Source: Thioalkalivibrio sp. (GTDB lineage: Bacteria; Pseudomonadota; Gammaproteobacteria; Ectothiorhodospirales; Ectothiorhodospiraceae). From it: DNA of 34,318 nt. How positions within the stretch are numbered: position 1 is the first letter of the stretch; each line of letters opens with the position of its first letter. Below, piece by piece: positions 15,071-25,952 of the stretch. The stretch lies in the NCBI GenBank assembly GCA_011389655.1, contig JAABTX010000029.1:1-34318 (forward strand), in the 5' to 3' direction. Position numbers and translations under genes: made by a program. The notes under the pieces were generated by a model. It worked only from the letters and a program-made list of their open reading frames with translations. It did no database searches and had not been told where the DNA came from.

Positions 15071-15202
15071 CGCTGTGCCGGCCCCGGAGCGGAGGGGCGG
15101 AGTCCGGGCCGTCGGCGGTCATGGATGGCCGCCGTCGAGCGCCCATGGATGGCTTGAGCGTGCCCGGACTCCGCCCCTCCGTTCCGGGGCCCAACCACAG
15201 CG
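15071..15202. repeat. 132-bp inverted repeat with about 40-bp arms
   Basis: Left arm 15071-15109 (CGCTGTG...GGAGTCCGGGC) and right arm 15162-15202 (GCCCGGACTCC...CACAGCG) are near-perfect reverse complements. The 52-bp centre holds a smaller inverted repeat (CGGCGGTCATGGATGGCCGC) and a second copy of CATGGATGG. There is no ORF of note. It could fold into a long hairpin between tspO and arsJ, or be a small MITE-like element. It is not one of the GTAG-type REPs. Confidence 0.85.
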
Positions 15203-15214
15203 CTGAAGCACACG

Positions 15215-15706
15215 TCAGTTCAATACCCAGAATGCGTGGTTCAGAAACGCGGCGAAGCCGACCCAGGCCAGGTAGGGCAACAGCAGCGCGCCTGCGATCC
15301 GGTCGAGGCGCCAGAACAGCACCAGCGTTGCGAGGATCGCAAACCAGAGCACCACGATCTCGAACAGCGCGAGACCGATCTGCTGGAGGCCGAAGAACAG
15401 GATGGACCACAGCAGATTGAGGCCGAGCTGTACCAGGAACAGGCCGAGCGCCCAGGGTGCGCCCCGGAATCCGTGCACGCGCCAGATACGCCAGGCGGCG
15501 TAGGCCATCAACACGTAGAGCAGCGTCCAGACCGGGCCGAAGACGGCGTTCGGCGGCGCGAAATCCGGTTGCACCAACTGCGGATACCAGTCGGTCACCG
15601 AGCTCCGCGTGACCAGGCCGCCGATGATGGCCACCACGAGCACCAGGGCAAGCCAGAGCACCAGGCCGCGCAGATCGCGCCAGGAAATCGCATCACTTCG
15701 GTTCAT
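15215..15706 (-). CDS. tspO: TspO/MBR family protein
   Basis: A 163-aa, five-helix membrane protein of the TspO/peripheral-benzodiazepine-receptor family. The ATG at 15706 follows GGGGGAGA at good spacing; upstream codons in the same frame belong to a Cys/Arg-rich shadow. Family hallmarks are PDFAPPNAVFGPVWTLLYVLM and a hydrophobic C-terminal half with W-rich helices (NLLWSILFFGLQQIGLALFE; LNHAFWVLN). TspO proteins bind tetrapyrroles and modulate porphyrin, stress or light responses in proteobacteria. It lies 37 bp downstream of the TAXI-domain gene on the same strand, so the two are probably co-transcribed. Confidence 0.93.
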   Translation of the reverse strand: MNRSDAISWRDLRGLVLWLALVLVVAIIGGLVTRSSVTDWYPQLVQPDFAPPNAVFGPVWTLLYVLMAYAAWRIWRVHGFRGAPWALGLFLVQLGLNLLWSILFFGLQQIGLALFEIVVLWFAILATLVLFWRLDRIAGALLLPYLAWVGFAAFLNHAFWVLN

Positions 15707-15743
15707 GCCATTCTCCCCCATCTTCCCCGGTCGCCATGGCCGA

Positions 15744-17132
15744 CTAGGCAGTGGTCTCGGTGTCGCGTCGGTCCTCCGCCAGCAGATCGCGCACGCGCTG
15801 GCGCATGTAGGCGATGTGCAGCCGCAGGTTGTAGAACTCCTCCATATAGGACAGCGGCACCTCGGTGGCCGACACGTCCCGGTCGAGACGTTGCAGCAGG
15901 GCCAGGTCGCTCTCCAGCCGGGAGCGCGGCAAGCCACCGCGCGACAGCTCCTCATCGATCAGCCGCACCTGGCGATACCAGCGGAAGATGCGCCGGCGCA
16001 TGCTCCACTGCAACGCCGCCGGCGCAATGCGGAACAGCGGAATGATCACGGTCAGCAGCGGGATGATCAGGATCGCCGTGCGGTCGATCAACGAGGCTGC
16101 CCAGAACGGCAGGTGGCGATGCAGGAGGTTCGGGCCACGCTCGAAGAAGTAGCGCGCGTCCTCCGCCAGGGGGATGTCCGTGTATTCGAGGGACGGAAAC
16201 TCGCTGGCCGATCCCACCAGATGGGGGGTCGGGCTGCGCTGCGCCGCCTCGATCAGGAGCTGAAGGACGCTGCGATGCGTGTCCTTGCGCACCACGAGGT
16301 ATGTCGCTGCCGCGACCATGCGCACGTCCCGGGGCGGCAGATTGCGACGCGGATCCACCACACCCTGGAACAGGGTGACCGCGGACAGGTAGGGCAGGCG
16401 CTGCGCCAGACCGGCGGCCTGTGTCAGGTCCACCACGCCCACCGCGTCTGCGCCCAGCAGCCGTTGCACCAGCGGGGCCTGCGGCGCCATCACGAAGGCG
16501 GCGGCGTCGACGGCGCCGGTCTCCAGTGCATCGGCGGCCTCTCTGCCCCCGATCCTGACGAGATCCGTCCCGATCTCTTCGAGGATGTCATCGAATCCCA
16601 TCTCCGACAGCAGTGCCCGCATCAGGTGCTGCGTCCCGCTGCGCTCGGCGCCGATCGCGATCCGGCCTTCGGCCAGCCGTTCGAGGCGGCCCGAGAGGGT
16701 CGAGGCCCGTTCCTCGCGCTGAGCCGGCGACTGGCGATGGAAGAGGAACAGCGGCTCGAAGGCGATGCTGACGACCGCCTCCAGTTCATTCGCCGCGCCA
16801 GCCGGCGCGGTGCCGCCCTGCACAAGCGCCGCATCCACCGCGCCGGAAAGGAGCAGGTTCCAGTTCTCGACGGAACCGGCCGTGGCAACGGTCTCGAGGC
16901 GGACGTCCTTCTGGGCGAACCAGCGCGCGTAGAGGTCCCCGGTCAGTTCGTAGGCCCCGCCCGGACTCCCGGTCGCCAGGCGCACCTGTTTCGGCGGCGC
17001 GGGCTCCACGAACTGCCAGGCGATGATCAGGGCCAGCAGGCCAATGAGCGCCACTAGGCCCCAGACGAACATCGCGGTGGCCGGGGCCCGCGGGACCAGG
17101 AGTCGTCCCGGCTTCTTCGGGGTATCGTTCAT
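15744..17132 (-). CDS. TAXI-family TRAP-type solute-binding protein, membrane anchored
   Basis: About 462 aa from the ATG at 17132; an ATG at 17144 is an alternative, and neither has an ideal ribosome site. One N-terminal membrane segment (FVWGLVALIGLLALIIAWQF) is followed by a periplasmic TAXI-type binding domain (VRLATGSPGGAYELTGDLYA; ETVATAGSVENWNLL; AALVQGG), then a hydrophobic hairpin (TAILIIPLLTVIIPLF) and a basic, charged cytoplasmic tail (about 390-462). TAXI proteins normally deliver solutes to TRAP permeases, but no DctQM-like permease is here. The fused C-terminal membrane region suggests a sensor or stand-alone role. tspO follows closely. Confidence 0.88.
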   Translation of the reverse strand: MNDTPKKPGRLLVPRAPATAMFVWGLVALIGLLALIIAWQFVEPAPPKQVRLATGSPGGAYELTGDLYARWFAQKDVRLETVATAGSVENWNLLLSGAVDAALVQGGTAPAGAANELEAVVSIAFEPLFLFHRQSPAQREERASTLSGRLERLAEGRIAIGAERSGTQHLMRALLSEMGFDDILEEIGTDLVRIGGREAADALETGAVDAAAFVMAPQAPLVQRLLGADAVGVVDLTQAAGLAQRLPYLSAVTLFQGVVDPRRNLPPRDVRMVAAATYLVVRKDTHRSVLQLLIEAAQRSPTPHLVGSASEFPSLEYTDIPLAEDARYFFERGPNLLHRHLPFWAASLIDRTAILIIPLLTVIIPLFRIAPAALQWSMRRRIFRWYRQVRLIDEELSRGGLPRSRLESDLALLQRLDRDVSATEVPLSYMEEFYNLRLHIAYMRQRVRDLLAEDRRDTETTA

Positions 17133-17306
17133 GAACGGGCGCATTCCCTTTCGATCCGCGCAATGTCTCACGATTCGATCCCGGACGCACCCTGCCGGCG
17201 CTTGACGACTCCCGGCATGGAATGTCCCCGGGACGTCTGTTTGGTTATCCTTGCAGCGCCCGGAGAGACCCTTCCGCAGCACCGATCCCGACACAGACCT
17301 CCCAAG

Positions 17307-18239
17307 ATGAAGAAGACATTCCGGAACCTCCTGCTCGCGCTCTCGCTCCCGTTTGGCCTGTCAGCCGGCCATGCGACCGGCAGCGGTTCCCCGCCGCTCC
17401 CGGATCCGGCGCAACTCCAGCTGGCGTCGGTGCACGCAGCGGTGGCACCGCTCGACAGTGGCGGCACGTTGTACGGCAAGTTCGCCGACCGGCCGGTATC
17501 CATCGCCTCGATCACCAAGCTGATGACCGCGATGGTGGTGCTGGACTCGGGCCAGCCGCTGGACGAGTGGCTTCCGATCCTGGAACGGCAGGACGATCCG
17601 CCGAAGAACAGCTTCTCCCGGCTCCGGCCAGGCTCGGAGGCACAGCGCGGCGACCTGCTCGGGATCACGCTGATGTCCTCCGAGAACCTCGCGGCCTACG
17701 TGCTCGCGCGCCATCACCCTGGCGGCCGGGAGGCCTTCATCGAGGCGATGAACCGCAAGGCGCGGGAACTGGGCATGCACCAGAGCCGTTTCGTGGATCC
17801 CTCCGGCCTGTGGCCGGAAAATCGGGCCACTGCGAAGGACCTCCTGAAGATGGTCCGCGCCGCACACGCCTACCCGGAGATCCGGGAGATGTCCACGGAT
17901 TCCAGCCGACGCGTGCACTTCCGCAGCCCGCGCTACAGTCTGGACTTCGGCAATACCAACCCGCTGATACACTCCTCGCGCTGGGACGTGGGACTGAGCA
18001 AGACCGGGTATATCAACGAGGCCGGACGTTGCCTGGTGATGGTGGCAGACGTCGGCGGCGAACCGATGGCGATGGTGTTGCTGGATTCCTTCGGCACCCG
18101 GACGCCACTGGGCGACGCCGGGCGGATCCGCCGGTGGCTGGAGACCGGGTCTGGCGGTACGGTCGCCGGCGCCGCGCTCGACTACGAGCGCAGAAGGGCC
18201 GCGGCCGTGGCAGGCGCGGGTACCGTTGGCGGCCAGTGA
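17307..18239 (+). CDS. pbpG: D-alanyl-D-alanine endopeptidase (PBP7/PbpG-like, peptidase S11)
   Basis: A 310-aa periplasmic penicillin-binding protein that cuts D-Ala-mDAP cross-bridges in peptidoglycan. The ATG at 17307 gives a clean signal peptide (KKTFRNLLLALSLPFGLSAG). The three serine-peptidase motifs are intact: SITK at 68-71 (nucleophile S68), SEN at 125-127 and KTG at 232-234 (LSKTGYINEAGRC). SRFVDPSGL-like residues (QSRFVDPSGLWPENRA) are typical of PbpG. The C-terminal extension is short and Ala/Arg-rich. The gene is divergent from the TAXI gene across about 175 bp and convergent with the TVP38 gene. Confidence 0.95.
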   Translation: MKKTFRNLLLALSLPFGLSAGHATGSGSPPLPDPAQLQLASVHAAVAPLDSGGTLYGKFADRPVSIASITKLMTAMVVLDSGQPLDEWLPILERQDDPPKNSFSRLRPGSEAQRGDLLGITLMSSENLAAYVLARHHPGGREAFIEAMNRKARELGMHQSRFVDPSGLWPENRATAKDLLKMVRAAHAYPEIREMSTDSSRRVHFRSPRYSLDFGNTNPLIHSSRWDVGLSKTGYINEAGRCLVMVADVGGEPMAMVLLDSFGTRTPLGDAGRIRRWLETGSGGTVAGAALDYERRRAAAVAGAGTVGGQ

Positions 18240-18272
18240 TCGACCGCCGCTTCGGTCTGGCGCGGGGAGAAC

Positions 18273-18935
18273 CTACTCCGCGCGCTCATGTTTGCGCAGG
18301 CGCTGGATGAACCCTGGCAGAAACAGCAGCAGGGCGATCAGCGCGAGCGCAACGAGCAGGAGCTCGATCAGGTTCTCCGCCCCTGCGAGCGACTGACGGG
18401 TCGCATGACCGAGCCAGGTGTAGGCCGCGAGATTCGGTATCAGCGCGATCCCGGTGGTCCAGGCGTAGGTGCTCACGCGAATCCCGGTAAGGCCGAGCGC
18501 GAAGTTGGTGGGGGCGAAGGGGAACACCGGAATCAGGCGCGTCATCGCGACGAACCGCCAGCCCTCGGCCTCCACGCCCCGCATCACCCGGCGCACCTTG
18601 GGTCCAGCGTGACTGCACACGTAGTCGCGGGCGAGATGGCGCCCGATCAGAAAGGCCAGCACCGCCGAAAGGGTGGCACTGGCCAGACTCAGGACCGTGC
18701 CTCCCCAGGGGCCGAACAGGCTGCCCCCGAGCAGGACCCAGAACGTCGTGGGAACCGGCAACAGGGCCAGCATCACGAAGGCCCCCGCGAACAGCAGGTA
18801 GCCCCAGGCACCGAAGCTCTGGAACCGCGTCTCCAGCGCGACGAAGTCGATCTCCTCGAGCGGAATCTCCGCGATCAGATGGATCACCGCCACGGCCACG
18901 GGCAGCAGCACCGCCACCCAGACCCACGGCTTCAC
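18273..18935 (-). CDS. TVP38/TMEM64 family (DedA-like) membrane protein
   Basis: A 220-aa polytopic membrane protein. The conserved SNARE-assoc/VTT core is present: LLPVPTTFWVLLGGSLFGPW, FLIGRHLARDYV, then EGWRFVAMTRLIPVFPFAPTNFALGLTGI and a short amphipathic helix before the last segments. The GTG start at 18935 overlaps the TGA of rarA (GTGA), so it is the last gene of the ftsK-lolA-rarA operon. In enterics serS usually takes this position. The VTT superfamily has been linked to lipid scrambling and envelope stress; the precise role here is unknown. Confidence 0.9.
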   Translation of the reverse strand: MKPWVWVAVLLPVAVAVIHLIAEIPLEEIDFVALETRFQSFGAWGYLLFAGAFVMLALLPVPTTFWVLLGGSLFGPWGGTVLSLASATLSAVLAFLIGRHLARDYVCSHAGPKVRRVMRGVEAEGWRFVAMTRLIPVFPFAPTNFALGLTGIRVSTYAWTTGIALIPNLAAYTWLGHATRQSLAGAENLIELLLVALALIALLLFLPGFIQRLRKHERAE

Positions 18936-20335
18936 GACCCCCCTCCCCGCCCCCCTGTCCTGCCCTTCGGGGGCCGCCCCAGCCTCGCGAGACGTTCCGC
19001 CAGCGCCTGCTCCGTGCCATCACCCCGGGGTTGATAAAAATGGCGGCCGAGCAGCCGCTCGGGAAGGTAGGTCTGCCCGCGCGCGAAGCCGTCCGGCTCG
19101 TCGTGGTCGTAGCGGTAGCCGGCGCCGAACCCCTCCGTGCGCATCAGATCGGTCGGTGCATTGCGCAGATGCAAGGGAACCGGAAGGCTGCCGCTGTCAG
19201 CGATCGCGGCGCGTACCGCCCCGAGAGCGACATATGCGGAATTGCTCTTGGGCGCACTCGCCAGTTCGATCGCCACCTGCACCAGTGCCAGATCGCCCTC
19301 CGGACGTCCCAGCCGCTCGACCGTTTCCCAGGCCGCGAGCACCCTGCCCGCCAGACCCGTGTCGGCCAGCCCGATGTCCTCGTATGCCATGCGCAGCAAC
19401 CGCCGCCCGAGGTAGCCGGGGTCACACCCGGCATCGAGCATGCGCACCAGCCAGTAGGCCGCGGCGTCCGGATCCGACCCGCGCACCGACTTGTGCAGTG
19501 CCGAGATCTGGTCGTAAAAGGCATCACCCTGGCGATCGAACTGCAGGGACTGCGATCCCATGACGGCGCGCAGCGCATCCGGGGTGATCTCTCCGCTCAC
19601 GGCGAGGTCCGCCGCCGTCTCCAGCCAGTTCAGGGCCCGGCGCGCATCGCCGTCGGCCGCGTTCGCGAGGCGCTCGATCCACTCGTCCTCGAGGCGCAGC
19701 GCGATCTCTCCGAGGCCGTGCTCGGAATCGGAGAGGGCCTGGCGGAGGAGTCGGGCGATCGCGTCGACCGGGACCGGCTGCAGACGATAGACCCGAAGCC
19801 GGGACAGCAGCGCGTTGTTCAGCGCGAAGGACGGGTTTTCGGTGGTCGCCCCGATGAACCGGAGGGTGCCATCCTCGATGTGCGGCAGCAGGGCATCCTG
19901 CTGGGCCTTGTTGAAGCGGTGGATCTCGTCGATGAACAACAGGGTTCCCTGCGCGTTCGCCGCCCGCCGCGCCCGCGCCTGCTCGACCACGGCGCGCACC
20001 TCCTTCACCCCGGCCAGCACCGCCGAGAGGGTTGCAAAGGCCAGCGCGCCGCTGTCCGCGACCACGCGTGCGATGGTGGTCTTGCCGGAGCCCGGCGGCC
20101 CCCAGAGGATCATCGACGGGATCTTGCCCGCCTCGATGGCCCGGCGCAGAGCCGCCTCCGGCCCCAGCAGGTGCACCTGACCCAGCACGTCGTCGAGCCG
20201 GCGCGGTCGCATGCGCTCCGCCAGCGGCACGGAGGCGCGGGACCCGTGCGCGGAATTCTCCGGCTCCGCTACCCGCGGTGGCCCGGGAACGGGCGCGTCA
20301 CCGAACAGATCACGGCTGCCGGGATCCCGGGTCAC
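18932..20335 (-). CDS. rarA: Replication-associated recombination protein A (RarA/MgsA)
   Basis: A 467-aa AAA+ ATPase that acts at stalled replication forks, related to clamp-loader subunits and eukaryotic WRNIP1. Walker A is GPPGSGKTT (about 79-87), Walker B LLFIDEIHRFNKAQQDALLP, sensor I ATTENPSF. The C-terminal tetramerisation and MgsA domains follow (SVRGSDPDAAAYWLVRML; RMAYEDIGLAD; YRYDHDEPDGFARGQTYLPE). The GTG start at 20335 overlaps the lolA stop by four bases, and its own stop overlaps the next gene, so three genes are translationally coupled. The 40-residue N-terminus before RMRPRRLDDVLGQ is slightly longer than in E. coli. Confidence 0.97.
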   Translation of the reverse strand: MTRDPGSRDLFGDAPVPGPPRVAEPENSAHGSRASVPLAERMRPRRLDDVLGQVHLLGPEAALRRAIEAGKIPSMILWGPPGSGKTTIARVVADSGALAFATLSAVLAGVKEVRAVVEQARARRAANAQGTLLFIDEIHRFNKAQQDALLPHIEDGTLRFIGATTENPSFALNNALLSRLRVYRLQPVPVDAIARLLRQALSDSEHGLGEIALRLEDEWIERLANAADGDARRALNWLETAADLAVSGEITPDALRAVMGSQSLQFDRQGDAFYDQISALHKSVRGSDPDAAAYWLVRMLDAGCDPGYLGRRLLRMAYEDIGLADTGLAGRVLAAWETVERLGRPEGDLALVQVAIELASAPKSNSAYVALGAVRAAIADSGSLPVPLHLRNAPTDLMRTEGFGAGYRYDHDEPDGFARGQTYLPERLLGRHFYQPRGDGTEQALAERLARLGRPPKGRTGGRGGGS

Positions 20336-20967
20336 GGCCGGTAGACGTCGGTGCCTGGCGGTGGCGTGAACTGAAACTCGCCCGACGCCAGCACGGGATT
20401 GCGCTGCGTGTCCTGCAGGCGGATCTCGGTGCGCTGGCCAAAGACATCCATGAAGGCGAGGCCGAGCAGATCATCATCCGGACCGAGGTCCACTTCCAGA
20501 CGCGTGAAGTCGGCATCAGTGGCACGCGGCAGCAGCACCAGCCGCCAGCCCTCCGCGACCTCCTCTTCGTCGACCGCGAAGTGCTCATCGAGACGGTGGG
20601 GCTGGGTCAGCAGCGCAAGAGGCGTCGCCTCGAGAGCCGTATCGATCGGGCGCACCGTGGCCTGGCGGAGTTCCGGGTCGTGGATCCACAGGTATTCCCC
20701 GTCCGCGACGATCTGCTGCTCGAAGGGGGCGTCGAGTTCCCATCGCAGTTGGTCGGGGAGCCCGATCGAGAAGCGTCCCCCGGCCTCCTGCAGCAGGAAG
20801 CCGGTCTCGTCGGTCAGGGTCTGCGTGAATTCCGCGGAATAGGTCTCGAGCCCCTGCAGGAAGCGGTCCAGCGCCGCGCGCGCGTCGGCAGCGACCGACG
20901 TCGGGACGAACGCGAGTGCCGCGAGCAGCACCGCGTAGGCGATGAACGGGAAGGGTTTGCGTGTCAT
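20332..20967 (-). CDS. lolA: Outer-membrane lipoprotein carrier LolA
   Basis: A 211-aa periplasmic chaperone that carries lipoproteins from LolCDE to LolB. The ATG at 20967 is preferred: it gives a regular signal peptide (FIAYAVLLAALAFVPTSVA) ending in AVAA-like residues, and GGTGA lies 6 nt upstream. The mature protein shows the LolA pattern: FLQGLETYSAEFTQTLTDE, GRFSIGLPDQLRWELDAPFEQQIVADGEYLW, and a C-terminal LGLAFMDVFGQRTEIRL. It lies 82 bp downstream of ftsK and overlaps rarA, the usual ftsK-lolA-rarA order. Confidence 0.95.
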   Translation of the reverse strand: MTRKPFPFIAYAVLLAALAFVPTSVAADARAALDRFLQGLETYSAEFTQTLTDETGFLLQEAGGRFSIGLPDQLRWELDAPFEQQIVADGEYLWIHDPELRQATVRPIDTALEATPLALLTQPHRLDEHFAVDEEEVAEGWRLVLLPRATDADFTRLEVDLGPDDDLLGLAFMDVFGQRTEIRLQDTQRNPVLASGEFQFTPPPGTDVYRP

Positions 20968-21049
20968 CGGCATCACCGTCGGGGAAAAGGATTGCCGGCC
21001 CATGCTGGCACCACGACCGTAAACGGCGGCTGAATCGTCGCGCACCACC

Positions 21050-23347
21050 TCACTCCTTGCCCCCGGGCGCCAGGACCTCCCGGTTGCCGTTGGACTGCAC
21101 CGGGCTGACCACCCCCGCCGCCTCCATGTCCTCCACCATCCGGGCCGCGCGGTTGTACCCGATCTTCAGGCGCCGCTGCACGTAGGAGATCGACGCCTTT
21201 CGCGACTCGATCACGATCTGCACCGCCTGGTCGTACAGCGGGTCACTCTCCGCCTCTGGCGCGGACGCTTCCAGCCCGGGGATCGCCGCTGCACCGGCCT
21301 CGGGTTCGTCCAGAATGCCGGGGTCGTAGTCGGGTTCACCGGTGGCCTTCAGGTACTCGACCACCTGGTGCACCTCGTGATCCGCGACGAAGGCGCCATG
21401 GACCCGCTCCGGCAACGCCTTGCCCGGTGCCAGGTACAGCATGTCTCCGTGTCCGAGCAGGTGCTCGGCCCCCATCTGGTCGAGGATGGTGCGCGAATCC
21501 ACGCGCGAGGAGACCTGAAAGGCGATGCGGGTCGGAATATTGGCCTTGATCAGGCCGGTGATCACGTCCACCGACGGCCGCTGGGTCGCCAGGATCAGGT
21601 GAATGCCGGCCGCCCGCGCCTTCTGCGCGAGCCGCGCGATCAGCTCCTCCACCTTCTTGCCGACCACCATGATCATGTCCGCGAACTCGTCGACCACGAT
21701 CACGATGAACGGCATCCGCTCCAGCACCGGCGGCTCCACCTCGGCCACCTGCTCGTCCGGATTGAAGGTCGGGTCCTGCAGCGGCACCCCCGCGGCCTCG
21801 GCCTCGCGGACCTTCTTGTTGTAGCCGGCGATGTTGCGCACGCCGAGCAGCGACATCAGCTTGTACCGGCGCTCCATCTCGGCGACCGCCCAGCGCAGCG
21901 CGTTCGCCGCGTCCTTCATGTCGGTGACCACCGGAGCCAGTAGATGCGGAATGCCCTCGTAGACCGACAGCTCCAGCATCTTCGGGTCGATCAGGATCAG
22001 CCGGATTTCCTCGGCGGTCGACTTGTACAGCATCGACAGCAGCATGGCGTTCACGCCCACCGACTTCCCGGAACCCGTAGTGCCCGCGACCAGCAGGTGC
22101 GGCATGCGTCCGAGGTCCGCGATCACCGGCGCACCGCCGATGTCCTTGCCGAGCGCGAGGGTCAGCGGCGATCTGGCGTTCTCGAACAGGTTCGAACGCA
22201 GGATCTCCGACAGCGAGACGAGTTCGCGCTCCTCGTTCGGGATCTCCAGCCCCACGGTGGATCGGCCCGGGATCACCTCCACGATCCGGACCGCGATCAC
22301 CGACAGGGAACGCGCGAGATCCTTCGCCAGCGCGGAGATCCGGGCCACCTTCACGCCCGGCGCGGGGTGCAGCTCGAAGCGCGTGATCACAGGGCCCGGC
22401 TGCACCGCGACCACCTCCACGTCGACCCCGAAGTCGCGCAGCTTCAGCTCCACCAGCCGGGACATCGCCTGCAGCGACTCCTCCGAGTAGCCGCTGACCG
22501 CCGCGGGCGGTTCGTCGAGCAGGCCCAGCGGCGGATGGGGGTCGCTGGTGTCGCCCGCAAACAGGGGCACCTGCTTCTCCTTCATCACCCGGGGGCTGGG
22601 GGGTGGCGGATCGACGCGCGGCTCCACGCGCGACGGGGGCCGATGCGCGACCCGCGCCCGCTCGCGCTCCACGCGCACCTCCCGCTGCGCCTTCTCGGCC
22701 GCCCCGATACGCTGATCGCGCAGGGTATCGATGCGCGTGCGGAGGTATTCGATCCCGTCGAGCACCCCCTTGCCAAGACGATCCATCAGGGAAAACCAGG
22801 ACAGCCCGGTGAATACCGTGAAACCCGTCAGGAACAGGGCCAGCAGCAGCAGCGTCGCGCCGACCAGGCCGAGCCCGGACGTGGTGACCCTGGCGACGAG
22901 CTCGCCCAGTATCCCGCCCGCGTTCACCGGAAGATTGCCGGGCAACCAGTGCAGCGCCGCAAGTGCGGAGCCGGAGAGCAGCGCCACCAGCAGCGCCAGT
23001 CCGCGAAGGCCCAGTTCCAGCGAACCCGCGATGCGCGCCTCCCGGCGATGACGGAACAGCCACCAGCCCACGCCGATGAACACCAGCGGAATCAGGTAGG
23101 CGAGATAGCCCAGCAGATGGAAGGCGACATCCGCGAACCAGGCCCCGGCCGCGCCACCGAGATTGCGCACCCCGGCGCCGTCCCCGGTGTAGGACCAGCC
23201 CGGATCCCCGGGGTGGTAGGTGAACAGTGCGACCAGCAGGTACAGCGCCAGCATGCCGAACACCAGCAGCGCGCCCTCGCGCAGGCCGCGCAGCAACTGC
23301 AGGCTCAGGCTTGCATCAGCCCGGGGCTGTACCTTGGTTTGCGCCAT
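21050..23347 (-). CDS. ftsK: DNA translocase FtsK
   Basis: A 765-aa septal DNA translocase that clears the chromosome termini and activates XerCD at dif. The start is taken at ATG 23347 ([19 protein letters not shown]), where the conserved N-terminus begins. Four membrane segments occupy roughly 20-190, followed by a short charged Pro/Arg-rich linker (about 205-290), much shorter than in E. coli. The motor follows, with Walker [15 protein letters not shown] and Walker [14 protein letters not shown]. The gamma DNA-reading domain is at the C-terminus ([20 protein letters not shown]). It is the first gene of ftsK-lolA-rarA-TVP38 and divergent from trxB. Confidence 0.97.
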   Translation of the reverse strand: MAQTKVQPRADASLSLQLLRGLREGALLVFGMLALYLLVALFTYHPGDPGWSYTGDGAGVRNLGGAAGAWFADVAFHLLGYLAYLIPLVFIGVGWWLFRHRREARIAGSLELGLRGLALLVALLSGSALAALHWLPGNLPVNAGGILGELVARVTTSGLGLVGATLLLLALFLTGFTVFTGLSWFSLMDRLGKGVLDGIEYLRTRIDTLRDQRIGAAEKAQREVRVERERARVAHRPPSRVEPRVDPPPPSPRVMKEKQVPLFAGDTSDPHPPLGLLDEPPAAVSGYSEESLQAMSRLVELKLRDFGVDVEVVAVQPGPVITRFELHPAPGVKVARISALAKDLARSLSVIAVRIVEVIPGRSTVGLEIPNEERELVSLSEILRSNLFENARSPLTLALGKDIGGAPVIADLGRMPHLLVAGTTGSGKSVGVNAMLLSMLYKSTAEEIRLILIDPKMLELSVYEGIPHLLAPVVTDMKDAANALRWAVAEMERRYKLMSLLGVRNIAGYNKKVREAEAAGVPLQDPTFNPDEQVAEVEPPVLERMPFIVIVVDEFADMIMVVGKKVEELIARLAQKARAAGIHLILATQRPSVDVITGLIKANIPTRIAFQVSSRVDSRTILDQMGAEHLLGHGDMLYLAPGKALPERVHGAFVADHEVHQVVEYLKATGEPDYDPGILDEPEAGAAAIPGLEASAPEAESDPLYDQAVQIVIESRKASISYVQRRLKIGYNRAARMVEDMEAAGVVSPVQSNGNREVLAPGGKE

Positions 23348-24666
<1,319 letters not shown>

Positions 24667-24721
24667 AGGGGCGGAGACGCGCCTTCCGGCCGGCCGCGGC
24701 GCCGGAAGCCCGGACCACCAC

Positions 24722-25888
24722 GTGATCGGCACGCCGGAACAACCGAGCCTTCGGGTCGAGATCCGCGATGGTCTCGACGCGGTCGAGCCCGGATCCTGGG
24801 ATGCGCTGACGGCCGGGCGCGAGCCCTTCCTCCGGCACGCCTTCCTGGAGGGGCTGGAGCGCTACGGCTGTCTGGGCAGGCGCTACGGCTGGTTCCCGCA
24901 GCACGTGCTGCTGTTCCGCGACGACCGGCTGGTTGCGGCGGCGCCCTGCTACGCGAAGACGAACAACTACGGCGAATTCGTCTTCGACTGGGCCTGGCAG
25001 GCGGCCTGGGAGCGTCAGGGCCAGCCCTACTATCCCAAGCTGGTGATCAGCGTGCCGTATACCCCGGCCACCGGTCCGCGCCTGCTGATCCATCCCGACG
25101 CCGACGACCCGGCGGCGCTGCAGCGCCGGCTGCTCGACGCGGCGGTCGCCCGGGGACAGGAGCTCGGCGCTTCCGGGGTGCACGTGCTGTTCCCCCCGGA
25201 ACCGGAAGCGGCGCTGGCCGCCGAATCGGGTCTGGTGCGGCGGATGGGCTGCCAGTACCACTGGCACAACCGCGGCTACACGGACTTCGACGCCTTCCTC
25301 GCGGCCCTGAGCTCCAAGAAACGCAAGAACGTGAAGCGGGAGCGGCGCCGGGTCCGGGAACAGGGCATCGAGTTCCGCGTCCTGACCGGTGCCACCGCCA
25401 GCGCGGAGGACTGGGCCCGGTTTCACCGCTTCTACCAGGACACCTTCGAGCGGCACATGGGGATACCGACGCTCTCCGAGGGCTTCTTTGCCGGAACCGC
25501 CGCCGCGCTGGGACCCCAGGTGGTGCTGTTCGAGGCATGCCGGGAATCGGCGACCATCGCCGCGGCCCTGTGCTACCGGAGCCATGACACCCTCTATGGG
25601 CGCTTCTGGGGCTCCAGCCTGGAGTTGCCCGACCTGCATTTCGAGACCTGCTACTATCAGGGCATCGAGTACTGCATCGACGAGCGGCTGGCGCGCTTCG
25701 AGCCAGGCGCCCAGGGTGAGCACAAGATCCCGCGCGGATTCCTGCCCGTGCCCACCGCCTCGGCCCACGCCGTGCTGACCCCGGGCTTCGGGGCATCGGT
25801 AAAGGACTTCTGCCTGCGCGAGAGCCAGATGATGCAGGCCCAGTGTCAGCAGCTGATGCAGCACTCGCCCTACCGTCAGGAAGGCTGA
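24722..25888 (+). CDS. DUF482 (COG3146) GNAT/FemAB-like N-acyltransferase
   Basis: A 388-aa protein of the DUF482 family, two GNAT-like halves as in FemAB proteins. Key regions are FLRHAFLEGLERYG, GEFVFDWAWQAAWERQG, YTPATGPRLLI, the basic stretch LSSKKRKNVKRERRRV (about 195-210), YQDTFERHMG, and near the end FETCYYQGIEYCIDERLARFEPGAQGEHK. The start is GTG at 24722; the ribosome site is weak, and it follows trxB by 55 bp. The acceptor is unknown. Members often sit near aat and N-end rule genes in proteobacteria, but no ate (Bpt) gene follows here. Confidence 0.9.
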   Translation: MIGTPEQPSLRVEIRDGLDAVEPGSWDALTAGREPFLRHAFLEGLERYGCLGRRYGWFPQHVLLFRDDRLVAAAPCYAKTNNYGEFVFDWAWQAAWERQGQPYYPKLVISVPYTPATGPRLLIHPDADDPAALQRRLLDAAVARGQELGASGVHVLFPPEPEAALAAESGLVRRMGCQYHWHNRGYTDFDAFLAALSSKKRKNVKRERRRVREQGIEFRVLTGATASAEDWARFHRFYQDTFERHMGIPTLSEGFFAGTAAALGPQVVLFEACRESATIAAALCYRSHDTLYGRFWGSSLELPDLHFETCYYQGIEYCIDERLARFEPGAQGEHKIPRGFLPVPTASAHAVLTPGFGASVKDFCLRESQMMQAQCQQLMQHSPYRQEG

Positions 25889-25952
25889 GGGAAGCGGCGA
25901 TGATCCCCACGTCCCGCCCGCGCGAACCCGTTCCCGTACCGCCCGACCGGCA

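Noticed and set aside
15707-15955. Longer start for the TspO gene
   Set aside because: The extra N-terminal codons are Cys/Arg-rich and overlap the end of the TAXI gene. The ATG at 15706 has a good ribosome site.
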